This document shows, piece after piece, positions 35,897 to 44,189 of a stretch of DNA of 64,000 bases. The notes beneath the pieces are model-generated. The model was not told the origin of the DNA. It did not search any database and saw only the letters and a list, made by a program, of their open reading frames with translations. The position numbers were made by a program, and so were the translations under genes. The stretch comes from an uncultured Roseobacter sp. (GTDB taxonomy: Bacteria > Pseudomonadota > Alphaproteobacteria > Rhodobacterales > Rhodobacteraceae). The stretch is taken from assembly GCF_947495275.1 (NCBI RefSeq), contig NZ_CANLYL010000006.1:124001-188000 (forward strand). The letters run 5' to 3'. The number at the start of each line of letters is the position of its first letter. The first letter of the stretch is position 1.

Positions 35897-36700
35897 ATGA
35901 CAAACCGACATTTTGTTCTGGCGTGCCTGACGCCATTGCTGATCTTTTCACTGGCGTTTCTGGCGCTGCCGCTTGTGCGCCTGTTCCTGGCGTCGGGCGA
36001 AGGCGAAGCGGGTTGGGCCATCTACTTGGACATCCTGCGCAAACCACGCTACCTGGAAACGCTGGTTTTGACCGTGCTTGTGTCCCTTGCGACAACATTT
36101 ACGGCGCTTGCGATCTCCACAACGGCGGGGATGTTTTTGTCGCGCAACCAGTTTCGGGGTCGTGGGATGTTGCTGTCGATCATGACGCTGCCGCTTGCCT
36201 TCCCCGGCGTTGTGATCGGATTTCTGATCATTCTTCTGGGCGGGCGGCAGGGGCTCATCAATCAAATCACACCCGGCCATGTGGTCTTTGCTTATTCGGT
36301 GGTCGGCCTCTTCCTGGGGTACCTGTATTTCTCAATTCCAAGGGTTCTGCTGACTGTGATGGCCGCCGCAGAGAAGCTCGACCCGGCACTCGAGGAGGCG
36401 GCGCGCACGTTGGGAGCCTCGCCGTACAGGGTTGTGATTGATGTGATCATGCCGGGCCTTATGCCGTCACTGATTGCCGCAGGAGCAATTGCCTTCGCCA
36501 CCGCAATGGGCGCTTTTGGCACCGCCTTTACGCTCGCCACAAACATCGATGTCTTGCCAATGGTAATCTACACGGAATTCACCCTTTCCGCCAATATTGC
36601 CATGGCCGCGGCCCTGTCGATCGTGTTGGGGATTGTCACCTGGATCTTGTTGCTGATCGCCCGCAGCCTTTCCGGCACAACCGTCGCCGCAGGAGGCTGA
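35897..36700 (+). CDS. ABC permease (system with phosphodiesterase), first subunit
   Basis: 267 residues, about six TM segments, with the BPD_transp_1 EAA loop EEAARTLGASPYRVVIDVIMPGLMPSL. The frame opens at a TTG (35885) that lies in the preceding hairpin; the ATG at 35897 is the more credible start although no strong ribosome site is visible. It forms the channel together with the next gene. Confidence 0.9.
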   Translation: MTNRHFVLACLTPLLIFSLAFLALPLVRLFLASGEGEAGWAIYLDILRKPRYLETLVLTVLVSLATTFTALAISTTAGMFLSRNQFRGRGMLLSIMTLPLAFPGVVIGFLIILLGGRQGLINQITPGHVVFAYSVVGLFLGYLYFSIPRVLLTVMAAAEKLDPALEEAARTLGASPYRVVIDVIMPGLMPSLIAAGAIAFATAMGAFGTAFTLATNIDVLPMVIYTEFTLSANIAMAAALSIVLGIVTWILLLIARSLSGTTVAAGG

Positions 36701-36701
36701 T

Positions 36702-37493
36702 ATGTTCCGTTCAAAGACAAAATTGCTGCAATTATCCGTCACGCTGACGGCCTGTGCATTCCTGTTGATCCCCACAATCATGTCCGTCCTCGCGGGCGTT
36801 ACCGCAAACTATTTTCAAGGCATCTCCTCCGGGCTCACCTTCAAATGGGTTTACCAGGTCTGGGAGCTATACGCAGACAGCATTTTCCTATCGCTCTGGA
36901 TTGCCTTTGCCTGCCTGATCTCTACTCTGATCATCGGGTTGCCCGCAGCCTATGGTCTCGCCCGCCATCCCGGTTGGCTGTCGCGCGTGCTGGAAGAGTT
37001 CATTTCCCTGCCGCTCGCGGTCCCGGGTCTGGCGCTGGCCCTCGCACTGTTACAGCTCTATGGCTCCATGAAGGGATTTCGTGCTTCGTGGACGTTTATT
37101 CTGGTTGGGCACGTGCTGTACACGCTTCCCTTTATGGTACGGTCAATTCTCGCCGTGCTCGCAGCCATTGATCTCAAAACGCTGGAAGAAGGCGCGGCCT
37201 CCCTTGGGGCCTCTCCCTGGCAGCGCTTTCGCGATATCGTGGTTCCCAATGCCATGCCCGGCATTCTGGCTGGTGCCCTGACAGTGGTCACGCTGTCGAT
37301 CGGCGAATTCAACCTCACATGGATGCTTCACACACCTTACCTCAAAACCCTGCCTGTGGGTTTGGCCGATAGCTATGCCTCCATGCGCCTGGAAGTTGCC
37401 TCCGCCTATACGCTTGTTTTCTTCGTGCTGATTGTGCCACTGCTGATGGCCATGCAATGGGCGTCTGCACGTGCTCAAAGGATCGCTCAATGA
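36702..37493 (+). CDS. ABC permease (system with phosphodiesterase), second subunit
   Basis: 263 residues, six TM segments, EAA loop EEGAASLGASPWQRFRDIVVPNAMPGI near residue 165. It starts one base after the first permease stop, with AGGAGG inside the end of that gene. The stop overlaps the ATPase start (ATGA). Separate permease genes for two subunits fit the phosphonate/putrescine/iron importer layout. Confidence 0.92.
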   Translation: MFRSKTKLLQLSVTLTACAFLLIPTIMSVLAGVTANYFQGISSGLTFKWVYQVWELYADSIFLSLWIAFACLISTLIIGLPAAYGLARHPGWLSRVLEEFISLPLAVPGLALALALLQLYGSMKGFRASWTFILVGHVLYTLPFMVRSILAVLAAIDLKTLEEGAASLGASPWQRFRDIVVPNAMPGILAGALTVVTLSIGEFNLTWMLHTPYLKTLPVGLADSYASMRLEVASAYTLVFFVLIVPLLMAMQWASARAQRIAQ

Positions 37494-38524
37494 CCCTTCG
37501 CCTGACAAACACCGCCAAAACCTACCCGGATGGCACCAGGGCGCTCCTGCCCACGGAACTGGAAGTCGCCTCCGGGGAGGTGGTGTCGCTGCTGGGGCCA
37601 TCGGGGTGTGGGAAAACCACGTTGCTGCGGATTATCGCAGGGCTGGAAACACCCGATCCAGGAGGAGAAATCTGGTTCGACACCGACAATGTTACTGCCC
37701 TGCCGGTTGAGCGGCGCAATGTTGGCATGGTGTTTCAATCCTATGCGCTTTTTCCGAACATGTCCGTGCGCGCCAACATCGGCTACGGGCTGAAAATGCA
37801 GAAACTTTCCAGACCCGAGATCGACGCGCGGGTGAGTGAAGTGCTGGAAATGTGCCAGTTGGAAGACTTTGCCCACCGCGCCATAACCGCGCTTTCCGGC
37901 GGTCAGAGACAGCGGGTCGCGCTGGCCCGCGCAATTGCGCCACGCCCGAGACTCCTTTTGCTCGATGAACCCTTGTCTGCGCTTGATGCCGCCTTGCGCG
38001 AGGCGCTGCGCGATGAGCTGGCAATCCTGCTGCGAAAATTTGAGATCACCGCGATCTTTGTCACGCACGATCAGGATGAAGCCATGGCAATCGCCGATCG
38101 CGTGGCAGTCATGTCGCAAGGACGCATCGCCCAGAGCGGTACGCCAGAAGAGCTTTATCGTAATCCCAAAACGTCATTCGTCGCGGGGTTCGTCGGTAAC
38201 GCGATGCACTTGGAAGGCCAAGTCGATAAAAGTACGATGAAATTGCAAGGCGGCACCTTGAGCCTTGAGCGCGATGGCACCGGACATGATGTCTACGTTC
38301 GTGCCGAAGACGTGTTGATCAATTCGTCAGGCCCGTTGCGTGGGCAGGTTGAGAGTGTCACGTTTCTCGGCACCCACTACCGGGTCGCAATCAAGGGAAT
38401 TGTTCCGGGGCTGTTGACCTCAATCTTTCCCGGCCAGAAGGCACCAAAGGTCGGAGAAGCGGTTCACGTTTCGATCAAGCCCAACACGTTGTTGTTGCTA
38501 CCCCGATCCGGAGCGCACCCATGA
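37490..38524 (+). CDS. ABC importer ATPase with TOBE domain
   Basis: 344 residues. Walker A GPSGCGKTT, Q-loop FQSYALFPNMSV, signature LSGGQRQRVALARA, Walker B LLLLDEPLSALD and H-loop FVTHDQDEA are all complete. The C-terminal ~100 residues form a TOBE-type regulatory domain (VYVRAEDVLI ... VTFLGTHYRVAI). Start at 37490 by ATGA overlap; the frame opens 33 bases earlier inside the permease gene. The stop overlaps the phosphodiesterase start in the same way. Confidence 0.94.
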   Translation: MTLRLTNTAKTYPDGTRALLPTELEVASGEVVSLLGPSGCGKTTLLRIIAGLETPDPGGEIWFDTDNVTALPVERRNVGMVFQSYALFPNMSVRANIGYGLKMQKLSRPEIDARVSEVLEMCQLEDFAHRAITALSGGQRQRVALARAIAPRPRLLLLDEPLSALDAALREALRDELAILLRKFEITAIFVTHDQDEAMAIADRVAVMSQGRIAQSGTPEELYRNPKTSFVAGFVGNAMHLEGQVDKSTMKLQGGTLSLERDGTGHDVYVRAEDVLINSSGPLRGQVESVTFLGTHYRVAIKGIVPGLLTSIFPGQKAPKVGEAVHVSIKPNTLLLLPRSGAHP

Positions 38525-39333
38525 CAAAGATCATCCAGATTTCCGATCCACATATCGTGCCCCATGGTCAGCTAGCGTATGACCGTGTGGATACAGCCCC
38601 TCCCCTCGCGGAATGTGTCGAGACCATCAATCGCATGCTGCCACGGATTGGCCTCGTTGATATGGCGATTGTCACCGGTGATCTAACCGATTTCGGGTCT
38701 GCAGAGGAGTACCAGAGATTTCGCGACCTGATGGCGCCGCTTGAAGTCCCTTACCGTGTGATCCCCGGCAACCATGACAATATCGACGTGATGCGGACGT
38801 CCTTTGGCGATCAAACCTGGATGCCAAGATCGGGTCCGATAAACTGGGTGCAGGAATTTTCCAACCTCGCGCTCATTGGTCTCGATAGCTCCGTTGCAGG
38901 TCAATCGCACGGGCATTTGAGCACCCAGACGCTGGCGTTTTTGAAGGAATCGCTCGACGGCATGGCCCTGAAAACCGTGCTTGTCGCGATGCACCACCCG
39001 CCGTTTCTGACTGGCAAACATAAGATGGACACTCAAAACCTTCGAGATAGCTCAGATTTGGGTGAAATTCTCTCTGCCTACCGCGGAGAGCTTCGCCTCA
39101 TCTGCGGCCATGTTCATCGCAACATCGTCTCACTTTTCGGGAACGTTGTCTGTCAGATTGCCCCTGGCACATCTCATGCCGTCACCATGGATCTGCGACC
39201 GGATGCCCCCAACTGTCTGACCAGGGAGCCGGGTGCGTTTCTGTTGCATGAGACCCGCAACGGGTTGATCAGCCACAATATTCCCATAGGCCAATTTGAC
39301 GGCCCCTGGCTCTTCTACCCTGATCGAGGCTGA
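38521..39333 (+). CDS. Calcineurin-type phosphodiesterase (CpdA/GpdQ-like)
   Basis: 270 residues with the full dimetal ligand set: SDPHI near residue 8, VTGDLTDFG (about 58), PGNHDN (about 88), MHHPPF (about 160) and GHVHRN (about 198). Relatives cleave cyclic nucleotides or glycerophosphodiesters. The ATGA overlap with the importer ATPase gene means they are made together, so it most likely hydrolyses the compound the importer brings in, such as a glycerophosphodiester, or a product of it. No signal peptide; cytoplasmic. Confidence 0.9.
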   Translation: MTKIIQISDPHIVPHGQLAYDRVDTAPPLAECVETINRMLPRIGLVDMAIVTGDLTDFGSAEEYQRFRDLMAPLEVPYRVIPGNHDNIDVMRTSFGDQTWMPRSGPINWVQEFSNLALIGLDSSVAGQSHGHLSTQTLAFLKESLDGMALKTVLVAMHHPPFLTGKHKMDTQNLRDSSDLGEILSAYRGELRLICGHVHRNIVSLFGNVVCQIAPGTSHAVTMDLRPDAPNCLTREPGAFLLHETRNGLISHNIPIGQFDGPWLFYPDRG

Positions 39334-39480
39334 CGTGGATTTATAGAGCCTATGACGAATATGCGCATCACCGCCCAAATCGGCATGATCTGCCAATACC
39401 TGTCGTTGCACACCGGGATCAGTTGGGACGATCGGAAATCGTTTGATGATGGCGGGTAGCCTTTCCAAGCGCCCTTCGAC

Positions 39481-40161
39481 CTACTCAAAGTATTCTGCAT
39501 GCTTTGCGTGAATGTCGGCGATCGTGTCATCGAGACGGGCCAGATGGCGACGCACTATCGCCGCCGCCTCATCCGCATTGCGCCGGTTGAGGGCCTGTGC
39601 CAAATCCATGTGATCTTCCAGCAACGTCCTGGCTTCGCTTTGTCTACCAAGGCTTAGAACACACAGCCTGTCGATGCGTTGTTTGCACTCCTGGATCGTA
39701 TTGAAGGCTAAGGGATGCCCTCCTAGTTCACAGATCATCTTGTGAAACGCATAGTCCAAGGCGTGAAAGCCTTCTGGTTGCCCACGATCGAGTACGTCTT
39801 GTTGTTCAACAATATTTTTCTCAAGAACGTTCGATTTTTCGGGTGTCCAACCCGCACATGCGCTGCGAACAACCTCCAGCTCAACGGCGAGCCGGACAAA
39901 TCGCGCGTGTGCGATGCGTTCAAGTGAGAACCCGCGCACCTTGGTGGCCTTTTGTGGCCGGATCAGCAATAAATCCTGAGCTTCGAGCCTGTTGAACGCG
40001 TCCCGGATCGGTTGCCGCGAGACCCCGAAACGCTTCGCGATTTCTGCTTCTGACAACTTTGCACCAGGCAACACCCGCAAGGACACGATCTCCTCAAGCA
40101 ATTGATCGAAAACCAAATCCGTCGTGGTCCGTCGTTCGAATACATCTGTGATGTTTTGCAT
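39481..40161 (-). CDS. GntR-family regulator (FCD domain)
   Basis: 226 residues: GntR winged helix (LSEAEIAKRFGVSRQPIRDAFNRLEAQDLLLIRPQKATKV) and an FCD effector domain with metal-ligand-like residues (DYAFHKMI, LEDHMDL, VRRHLARLD). It is divergent from the SDR-TRAP operon. The promoter of that operon holds a 14-bp palindrome that is its probable operator. FCD regulators typically sense a sugar acid or other carboxylate, matching a TRAP transporter. AGGAA lies before the ATG. Confidence 0.92.
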   Translation of the reverse strand: MQNITDVFERRTTTDLVFDQLLEEIVSLRVLPGAKLSEAEIAKRFGVSRQPIRDAFNRLEAQDLLLIRPQKATKVRGFSLERIAHARFVRLAVELEVVRSACAGWTPEKSNVLEKNIVEQQDVLDRGQPEGFHALDYAFHKMICELGGHPLAFNTIQECKQRIDRLCVLSLGRQSEARTLLEDHMDLAQALNRRNADEAAAIVRRHLARLDDTIADIHAKHAEYFE

Positions 40162-40268
40162 TTCCTGCCTTTAGTTATCTGCCGCAGCGCGCCTTACCCA
40201 AAAAGATCGTCAAATCCAAACGCCCACTGCGTTTGGTAGAACCCGCGGGATCGAGCCGAATAAAGTGG

Positions 40269-40297
40269 TTGACAATACTAGTATACTAGTCGTCTAA
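40269..40297 (+). promoter_or_regulatory. Promoter with embedded GntR operator for the SDR-TRAP operon
   Basis: TTGACA at 40269-40274 is a consensus -35. A weak -10 (around 40292-40299) lies about 17-19 bp downstream. Between them is the 14-bp perfect palindrome ACTAGTA|TACTAGT (40277-40290), so a repressor bound there would cover the promoter spacer. It is about 80 bp before the SDR start. Confidence 0.6.
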
Positions 40298-40378
40298 ATG
40301 ACGCAATCGCGATCTACTAACAGCTAGCCTTCTGCGCGGCAAAAACTGAACCGATCCGAGCATTGGAGACCACCGGCA

Positions 40379-41164
40379 ATGAGCAACACGGATGATGCAA
40401 CGAATGGAGCGCGACTCCCGCTTGCCGACAAGGTAGCGGTTGTCACGGGCGGTGGCCGAGACATTGGTCGCGCCTGCGCATTGAAACTGGCCACTGAAGG
40501 CGCATCCGTCGTCATCAATTATCACGCGTCATCAGATGGGGCCGAAAGTGCTGTTGCGACCATCACCGCAAATGGCGGCAATGCCATCGCTTTCCGGGGC
40601 GATATGACTTCCGCTGACGATGTGACAGGGCTGATCAGCCAGACAACGCAAACCTTTGGCAAACAGATCGACGTGTTGGTCCATGTGACCGGAGGGCTGG
40701 TGGCACGAAAGACCATTGCTGAAATGGACGTTGCGCATTGGAACAAAGTGATGGATTTGAACGCAACATCGTTCATGCGCGTTATCAAAGAAGTTCTGCC
40801 CCATATGTCGCGGGGAGGCACCATTGTCGGGCTCGCGAGCCAGGCAGGTCGCGATGGCGGTGGCCCGGGCGCTGTGGCCTACGCGGCCTCAAAGGGCGCG
40901 GTGATGACCATGACCCGGGGCTTGGCGAAAGAGCTCGGACCGACGATCAGGGTCAATTCGGTTTGCCCCGGCATGATCGATACCGATTTCCACAACACCT
41001 TCACCAAAGACGAAGTGCGTAGTCATGTGGCGAACATAACGCCGCTCAAACGCGAAGGATCGTCAGAGGACGTGGCCAATCTGGTTGCGTATCTCGCATC
41101 AGACGAGGCTGCATTCATCACAGGCACCAACATCGACATCAACGGAGGTCTGCTCTTTTCGTAA
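40379..41164 (+). CDS. Short-chain dehydrogenase/reductase of the TRAP operon
   Basis: 261 residues, classical SDR: cofactor motif [12 protein letters not shown], NxxG-like HVTGG, active-site Tyr-Lys pair in [10 protein letters not shown], and PG at [14 protein letters not shown]. It probably oxidises a hydroxyl group on the substrate taken up by the TRAP system 50 bases downstream, or interconverts a sugar acid. The N-terminus carries ~15 extra residues before the Rossmann fold. Confidence 0.9.
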   Translation: MSNTDDATNGARLPLADKVAVVTGGGRDIGRACALKLATEGASVVINYHASSDGAESAVATITANGGNAIAFRGDMTSADDVTGLISQTTQTFGKQIDVLVHVTGGLVARKTIAEMDVAHWNKVMDLNATSFMRVIKEVLPHMSRGGTIVGLASQAGRDGGGPGAVAYAASKGAVMTMTRGLAKELGPTIRVNSVCPGMIDTDFHNTFTKDEVRSHVANITPLKREGSSEDVANLVAYLASDEAAFITGTNIDINGGLLFS

Positions 41165-41215
41165 TCGGCTGCGGCCGGACCTCACACAACAGTTCATTAT
41201 TCCAGGGAGGAAGAC

Positions 41216-42199
41216 ATGTACCAGAAACTTTCGAAAACATTTTTGGGGGCCATAGCGGCTGCATCGATGATTGGCGGCGCGGCTGCGGCCGCCGACTGGC
41301 GTGGATGGAACATCCACACAGACGGATACCCCAACACCATTGCGATGGATAAATTCGCAGAATTGCTGGCCGAAAAAACCGACGGTGAAATCACACTTCA
41401 GATGTTTCATGGCGGCACCTTGGGAAGCCAGCCAGACGCCATCGAGCAGGTACGTCTCGGCGGATTGGAGATCGGTAATTTCAACCTCGGGCCAATTGGT
41501 CCCATTGCTCCCGAGGCAAATGTTGTCTCTCTGCCGTTCATCTTCAAAGACGTACCGCACATGTTCCGGGTCCTCGAAGGTGAGGGCGGCAAGGCAATTG
41601 CAGCCGGCATGGCCGCGAAAGGTCTCGTGCCTCTGGCCTGGTATGACGCCGGCGCGCGCTCGTTTTATAACGGCGCAAAGCCCATCAACGCACCGGCGGA
41701 TGTCGCTGGCATGAAAGTGCGTGTGATGAACAACGACCTCTACTCCGGGATGATCTCTGAGCTTGGGGGGAATCCGTCACCCATGGCTTTTGCCGAAGTT
41801 TATCAGGCGCTCAAAACAGGCGTTGTAGATGGCGCGGAAAACAACTGGCCCTCCTACGAATCCACCGGTCACTTCGAGGTCGCGGGCTACTACTCTCTGA
41901 GCCAGCATCTGATCATTCCGGAATGCATCTGTATTAATGCAGATGTCTACAATGGGCTTTCTGACGAAATTAAAACCGCCGTAACGGAGGCCGCCCTGGA
42001 ATCCGCGGAGACCCAGCGTCAGCTTTGGGCAGAACGCGAAGCCACCAGCCGCAAGATGGTGGAAGACGGCGGTGTTGCCGTCAATGTGATCGCGGACAAG
42101 GGCCCGTTTCAGTCAGCCATGGCACCCGTCTACGAGACATATCTGTCAAGCAATCCTGACCTGCGGCCGCTCGTCGAGTTGATCCAGGCCACTGACTAA
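41216..42199 (+). CDS. TRAP transporter substrate-binding protein (DctP family)
   Basis: 327 residues with signal peptide ending near GGAAAAADW. DctP hallmarks: LQMFHGGTLGSQPDAIEQVRLGGLEIG, the carboxylate-binding Arg region GMKVRVMNND, and FAEVYQALKTGVVDGAENNWPSYEST. It binds an organic acid in the periplasm and hands it to DctQM. GGGAGGAAG is a strong ribosome site. A stable stem-loop separates it from dctQ, which fits high binding-protein expression. Confidence 0.93.
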   Translation: MYQKLSKTFLGAIAAASMIGGAAAAADWRGWNIHTDGYPNTIAMDKFAELLAEKTDGEITLQMFHGGTLGSQPDAIEQVRLGGLEIGNFNLGPIGPIAPEANVVSLPFIFKDVPHMFRVLEGEGGKAIAAGMAAKGLVPLAWYDAGARSFYNGAKPINAPADVAGMKVRVMNNDLYSGMISELGGNPSPMAFAEVYQALKTGVVDGAENNWPSYESTGHFEVAGYYSLSQHLIIPECICINADVYNGLSDEIKTAVTEAALESAETQRQLWAEREATSRKMVEDGGVAVNVIADKGPFQSAMAPVYETYLSSNPDLRPLVELIQATD

Positions 42200-42212
42200 G
42201 CCTGACAAAACC

Positions 42213-42245
42213 CCACGCGCCCGCCGATGTAGGTCGGGCGCGTGG
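42213..42245 (+). other. Intercistronic stem-loop between dctP and dctQ genes
   Basis: CCACGCGCCCG and CGGGCGCGTGG form a perfect 11-bp GC-rich stem with an 11-base loop. There is no T-run right after it, so it is more an mRNA-stability or partial-attenuation element than a full terminator. Confidence 0.7.
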
Positions 42246-42263
42246 CATGCGGGGAGTTTTCAG

Positions 42264-42800
42264 ATGTTTCGAACCCAACCACAAAGAGATACGTCGCGGC
42301 TCCTATCGCTTTTCGAAACAGTTTTAGATGCGATTGCATATGGTTGCCGCATTATCACCGGCGTTTCATTGGTTGTCTTGACGGTGATTTTCGGGTGGCT
42401 GGTCTTCGGTCGATACGTGCTCAACGCCACGCCGACCTGGGTTGAGCAAGCCGCACTATTGCTGGTCATGATCATCGCCTTTCTAGGTGCTGCGGTTGGC
42501 ATACATGAAAACACACATCTCTCCGTGACCGCGTTTCGAAATCCACTCCCAGATCGCCTGCGACAGGCGTTGATTGTGCTGAGCGATCTGCTCCTCGCGG
42601 GCTTCGGAATTCTGATGCTTTGGCAGGGCGCCAAACTCACACTGTTCAAATGGGGGTCCCAAATACCGTTGATCCAACTACCCGAAGGTCTGCGCTCACT
42701 GCCGCTGACTGTTGGCGGAGCACTGATCCTGCTTTTCACTCTGGGGCATTTGATGCGCCTGATGCTCGGTCGCGACACCCGCAGCGCTAAAATTCAGTAG
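42264..42800 (+). CDS. TRAP transporter small membrane subunit (DctQ family)
   Basis: 178 residues with four hydrophobic segments. Pattern typical of DctQ: IITGVSLVVLTVIFGWLVFGRYVLNATPTWVEQAALLLVMIIAFLGAAVGIHENTHLSVTA. It joins DctM in the inner membrane as the small subunit. GGGGAG precedes the ATG. Confidence 0.92.
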   Translation: MFRTQPQRDTSRLLSLFETVLDAIAYGCRIITGVSLVVLTVIFGWLVFGRYVLNATPTWVEQAALLLVMIIAFLGAAVGIHENTHLSVTAFRNPLPDRLRQALIVLSDLLLAGFGILMLWQGAKLTLFKWGSQIPLIQLPEGLRSLPLTVGGALILLFTLGHLMRLMLGRDTRSAKIQ

Positions 42801-42809
42801 GAAATAGGA

Positions 42810-44090
42810 ATGGGGCTTTTCGTTCTCCTCGGCATGTTCGCGGTTTGTGTCGTCATTGGTGTGCCTGTTGCCTTCGCTCTTGGCATCTCCGCGATCGCGG
42901 CCTTTTGGTATGAAGGCCTCCCGCTGATGATCGGGTTCCAACGGATCATCTCGGGCATCAATGTCTTTTCGCTGATGGCTATCCCTTTCTTTATCTTCGC
43001 CGGAGAGCTGATGTTTCATGGCGGCATAGCAGCGCGGCTCGTTCGTTTTGCCTCTGCTGCCGTTGGGGCCGTTCGCGGGGGTCTTGGCATCGTCAATGTG
43101 TTCTCTTCGATGCTCTTTGGCGGCATCTCGGGTTCGGCAGTAGCCGATATCTCGGCACTAGGGTCCATTTTGATCCCGGTCATGAAGGAAAAAGGCTACG
43201 ACGCCGATTATGCCGTCAACGTAACGGTCACCTCTTCGATTGCCGGGATCGTCATCCCCCCAAGTCACAACATGATCATTTTTGCCATCGCTGCGGGGGG
43301 TGGTATCTCGATCTCCAAGCTGTTCCTTGCCGGCGTTCTGCCGGGCATCCTGATGTGCCTCTGTCTTGCGGTCGCGGCCTACATCGTCGCTGTCCGCAGA
43401 GGTTACCGGGCGGAGACTTTTCCAGGATGGCAGGCGCTGGCCATCAGCTTCGTCGCCGCGATTCCGGGCCTCTTCACAGCGGTGATAATTGTGGGCGGCG
43501 TACTCTCCGGGATCTTCACAGTCACTGAATCAGGTGCCTTTGGTGCAATCTACGCATTTGTCGTCACGCTGCTTATCTACCGAAGCATTACGTGGCGTAC
43601 ATTCTGCGTGGCAGTATCTCAATCCGTACGAACGACCGGCATGGTGATGATCCTGATCGCCTGTGCTGGCGCTTTTGCCTATATGCTCACCTTTTACAGG
43701 GTGCCTGATCAAATGGTGTCCTTGCTGACGGGGATGACCGAAAATCCCATTCTCATTCTCCTGATGATCAATGTCGTGTTGCTGGTTCTTGGCATGATCA
43801 TGGACATGGCCGCCCTCATCCTGATTTGCACGCCAATTTTCCTGCCGGTCGCAAACAGCCTTGGCATAGACCCGTTGCAATTCGGAATGATTATGATGGT
43901 CAACCTCGGACTGGGCCTGTGCACACCACCTGTTGGAGCTTGCCTGTTTGTCGGATGTGCGGTCGGCAAACTGCCAATGGAAAAAGCTGTCAGAACCATT
44001 TGGCCATTTTATCTGGCCATCTTCAGCGCCCTCATGATGATCACCTTCATCCCGGCGATCTCGCTTACCCTGCCCCGATTGCTCGAGTGA
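42810..44090 (+). CDS. TRAP transporter large permease (DctM family)
   Basis: 426 residues, about 12 TM segments. DctM motifs are GVPVAFALGISA, SSMLFGGISGSAVADISALGSILIPVM and GIVIPPSHNMIIF. It catalyses Na+-dependent import of the DctP-bound acid. It starts 10 bases after dctQ with AGGA. A weak hairpin (about 44153-44178) lies in the convergent gap with the caspase gene. Confidence 0.95.
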   Translation: MGLFVLLGMFAVCVVIGVPVAFALGISAIAAFWYEGLPLMIGFQRIISGINVFSLMAIPFFIFAGELMFHGGIAARLVRFASAAVGAVRGGLGIVNVFSSMLFGGISGSAVADISALGSILIPVMKEKGYDADYAVNVTVTSSIAGIVIPPSHNMIIFAIAAGGGISISKLFLAGVLPGILMCLCLAVAAYIVAVRRGYRAETFPGWQALAISFVAAIPGLFTAVIIVGGVLSGIFTVTESGAFGAIYAFVVTLLIYRSITWRTFCVAVSQSVRTTGMVMILIACAGAFAYMLTFYRVPDQMVSLLTGMTENPILILLMINVVLLVLGMIMDMAALILICTPIFLPVANSLGIDPLQFGMIMMVNLGLGLCTPPVGACLFVGCAVGKLPMEKAVRTIWPFYLAIFSALMMITFIPAISLTLPRLLE

Positions 44091-44189
44091 CGCGCATGGG
44101 TCGCATCAGCGTGACCGGGTTCTCAATTCATATGATGTCTGGTCAACTTCATCGGCTGGAATACTGCCAATCCAGCTGGCCTCGCAATT

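Noticed and set aside
44153-44178. Hairpin between dctM and the caspase gene as a rho-independent terminator
   Set aside because: Six to eight pairs with a G-U and no following T-run on either strand; not strong enough to list.
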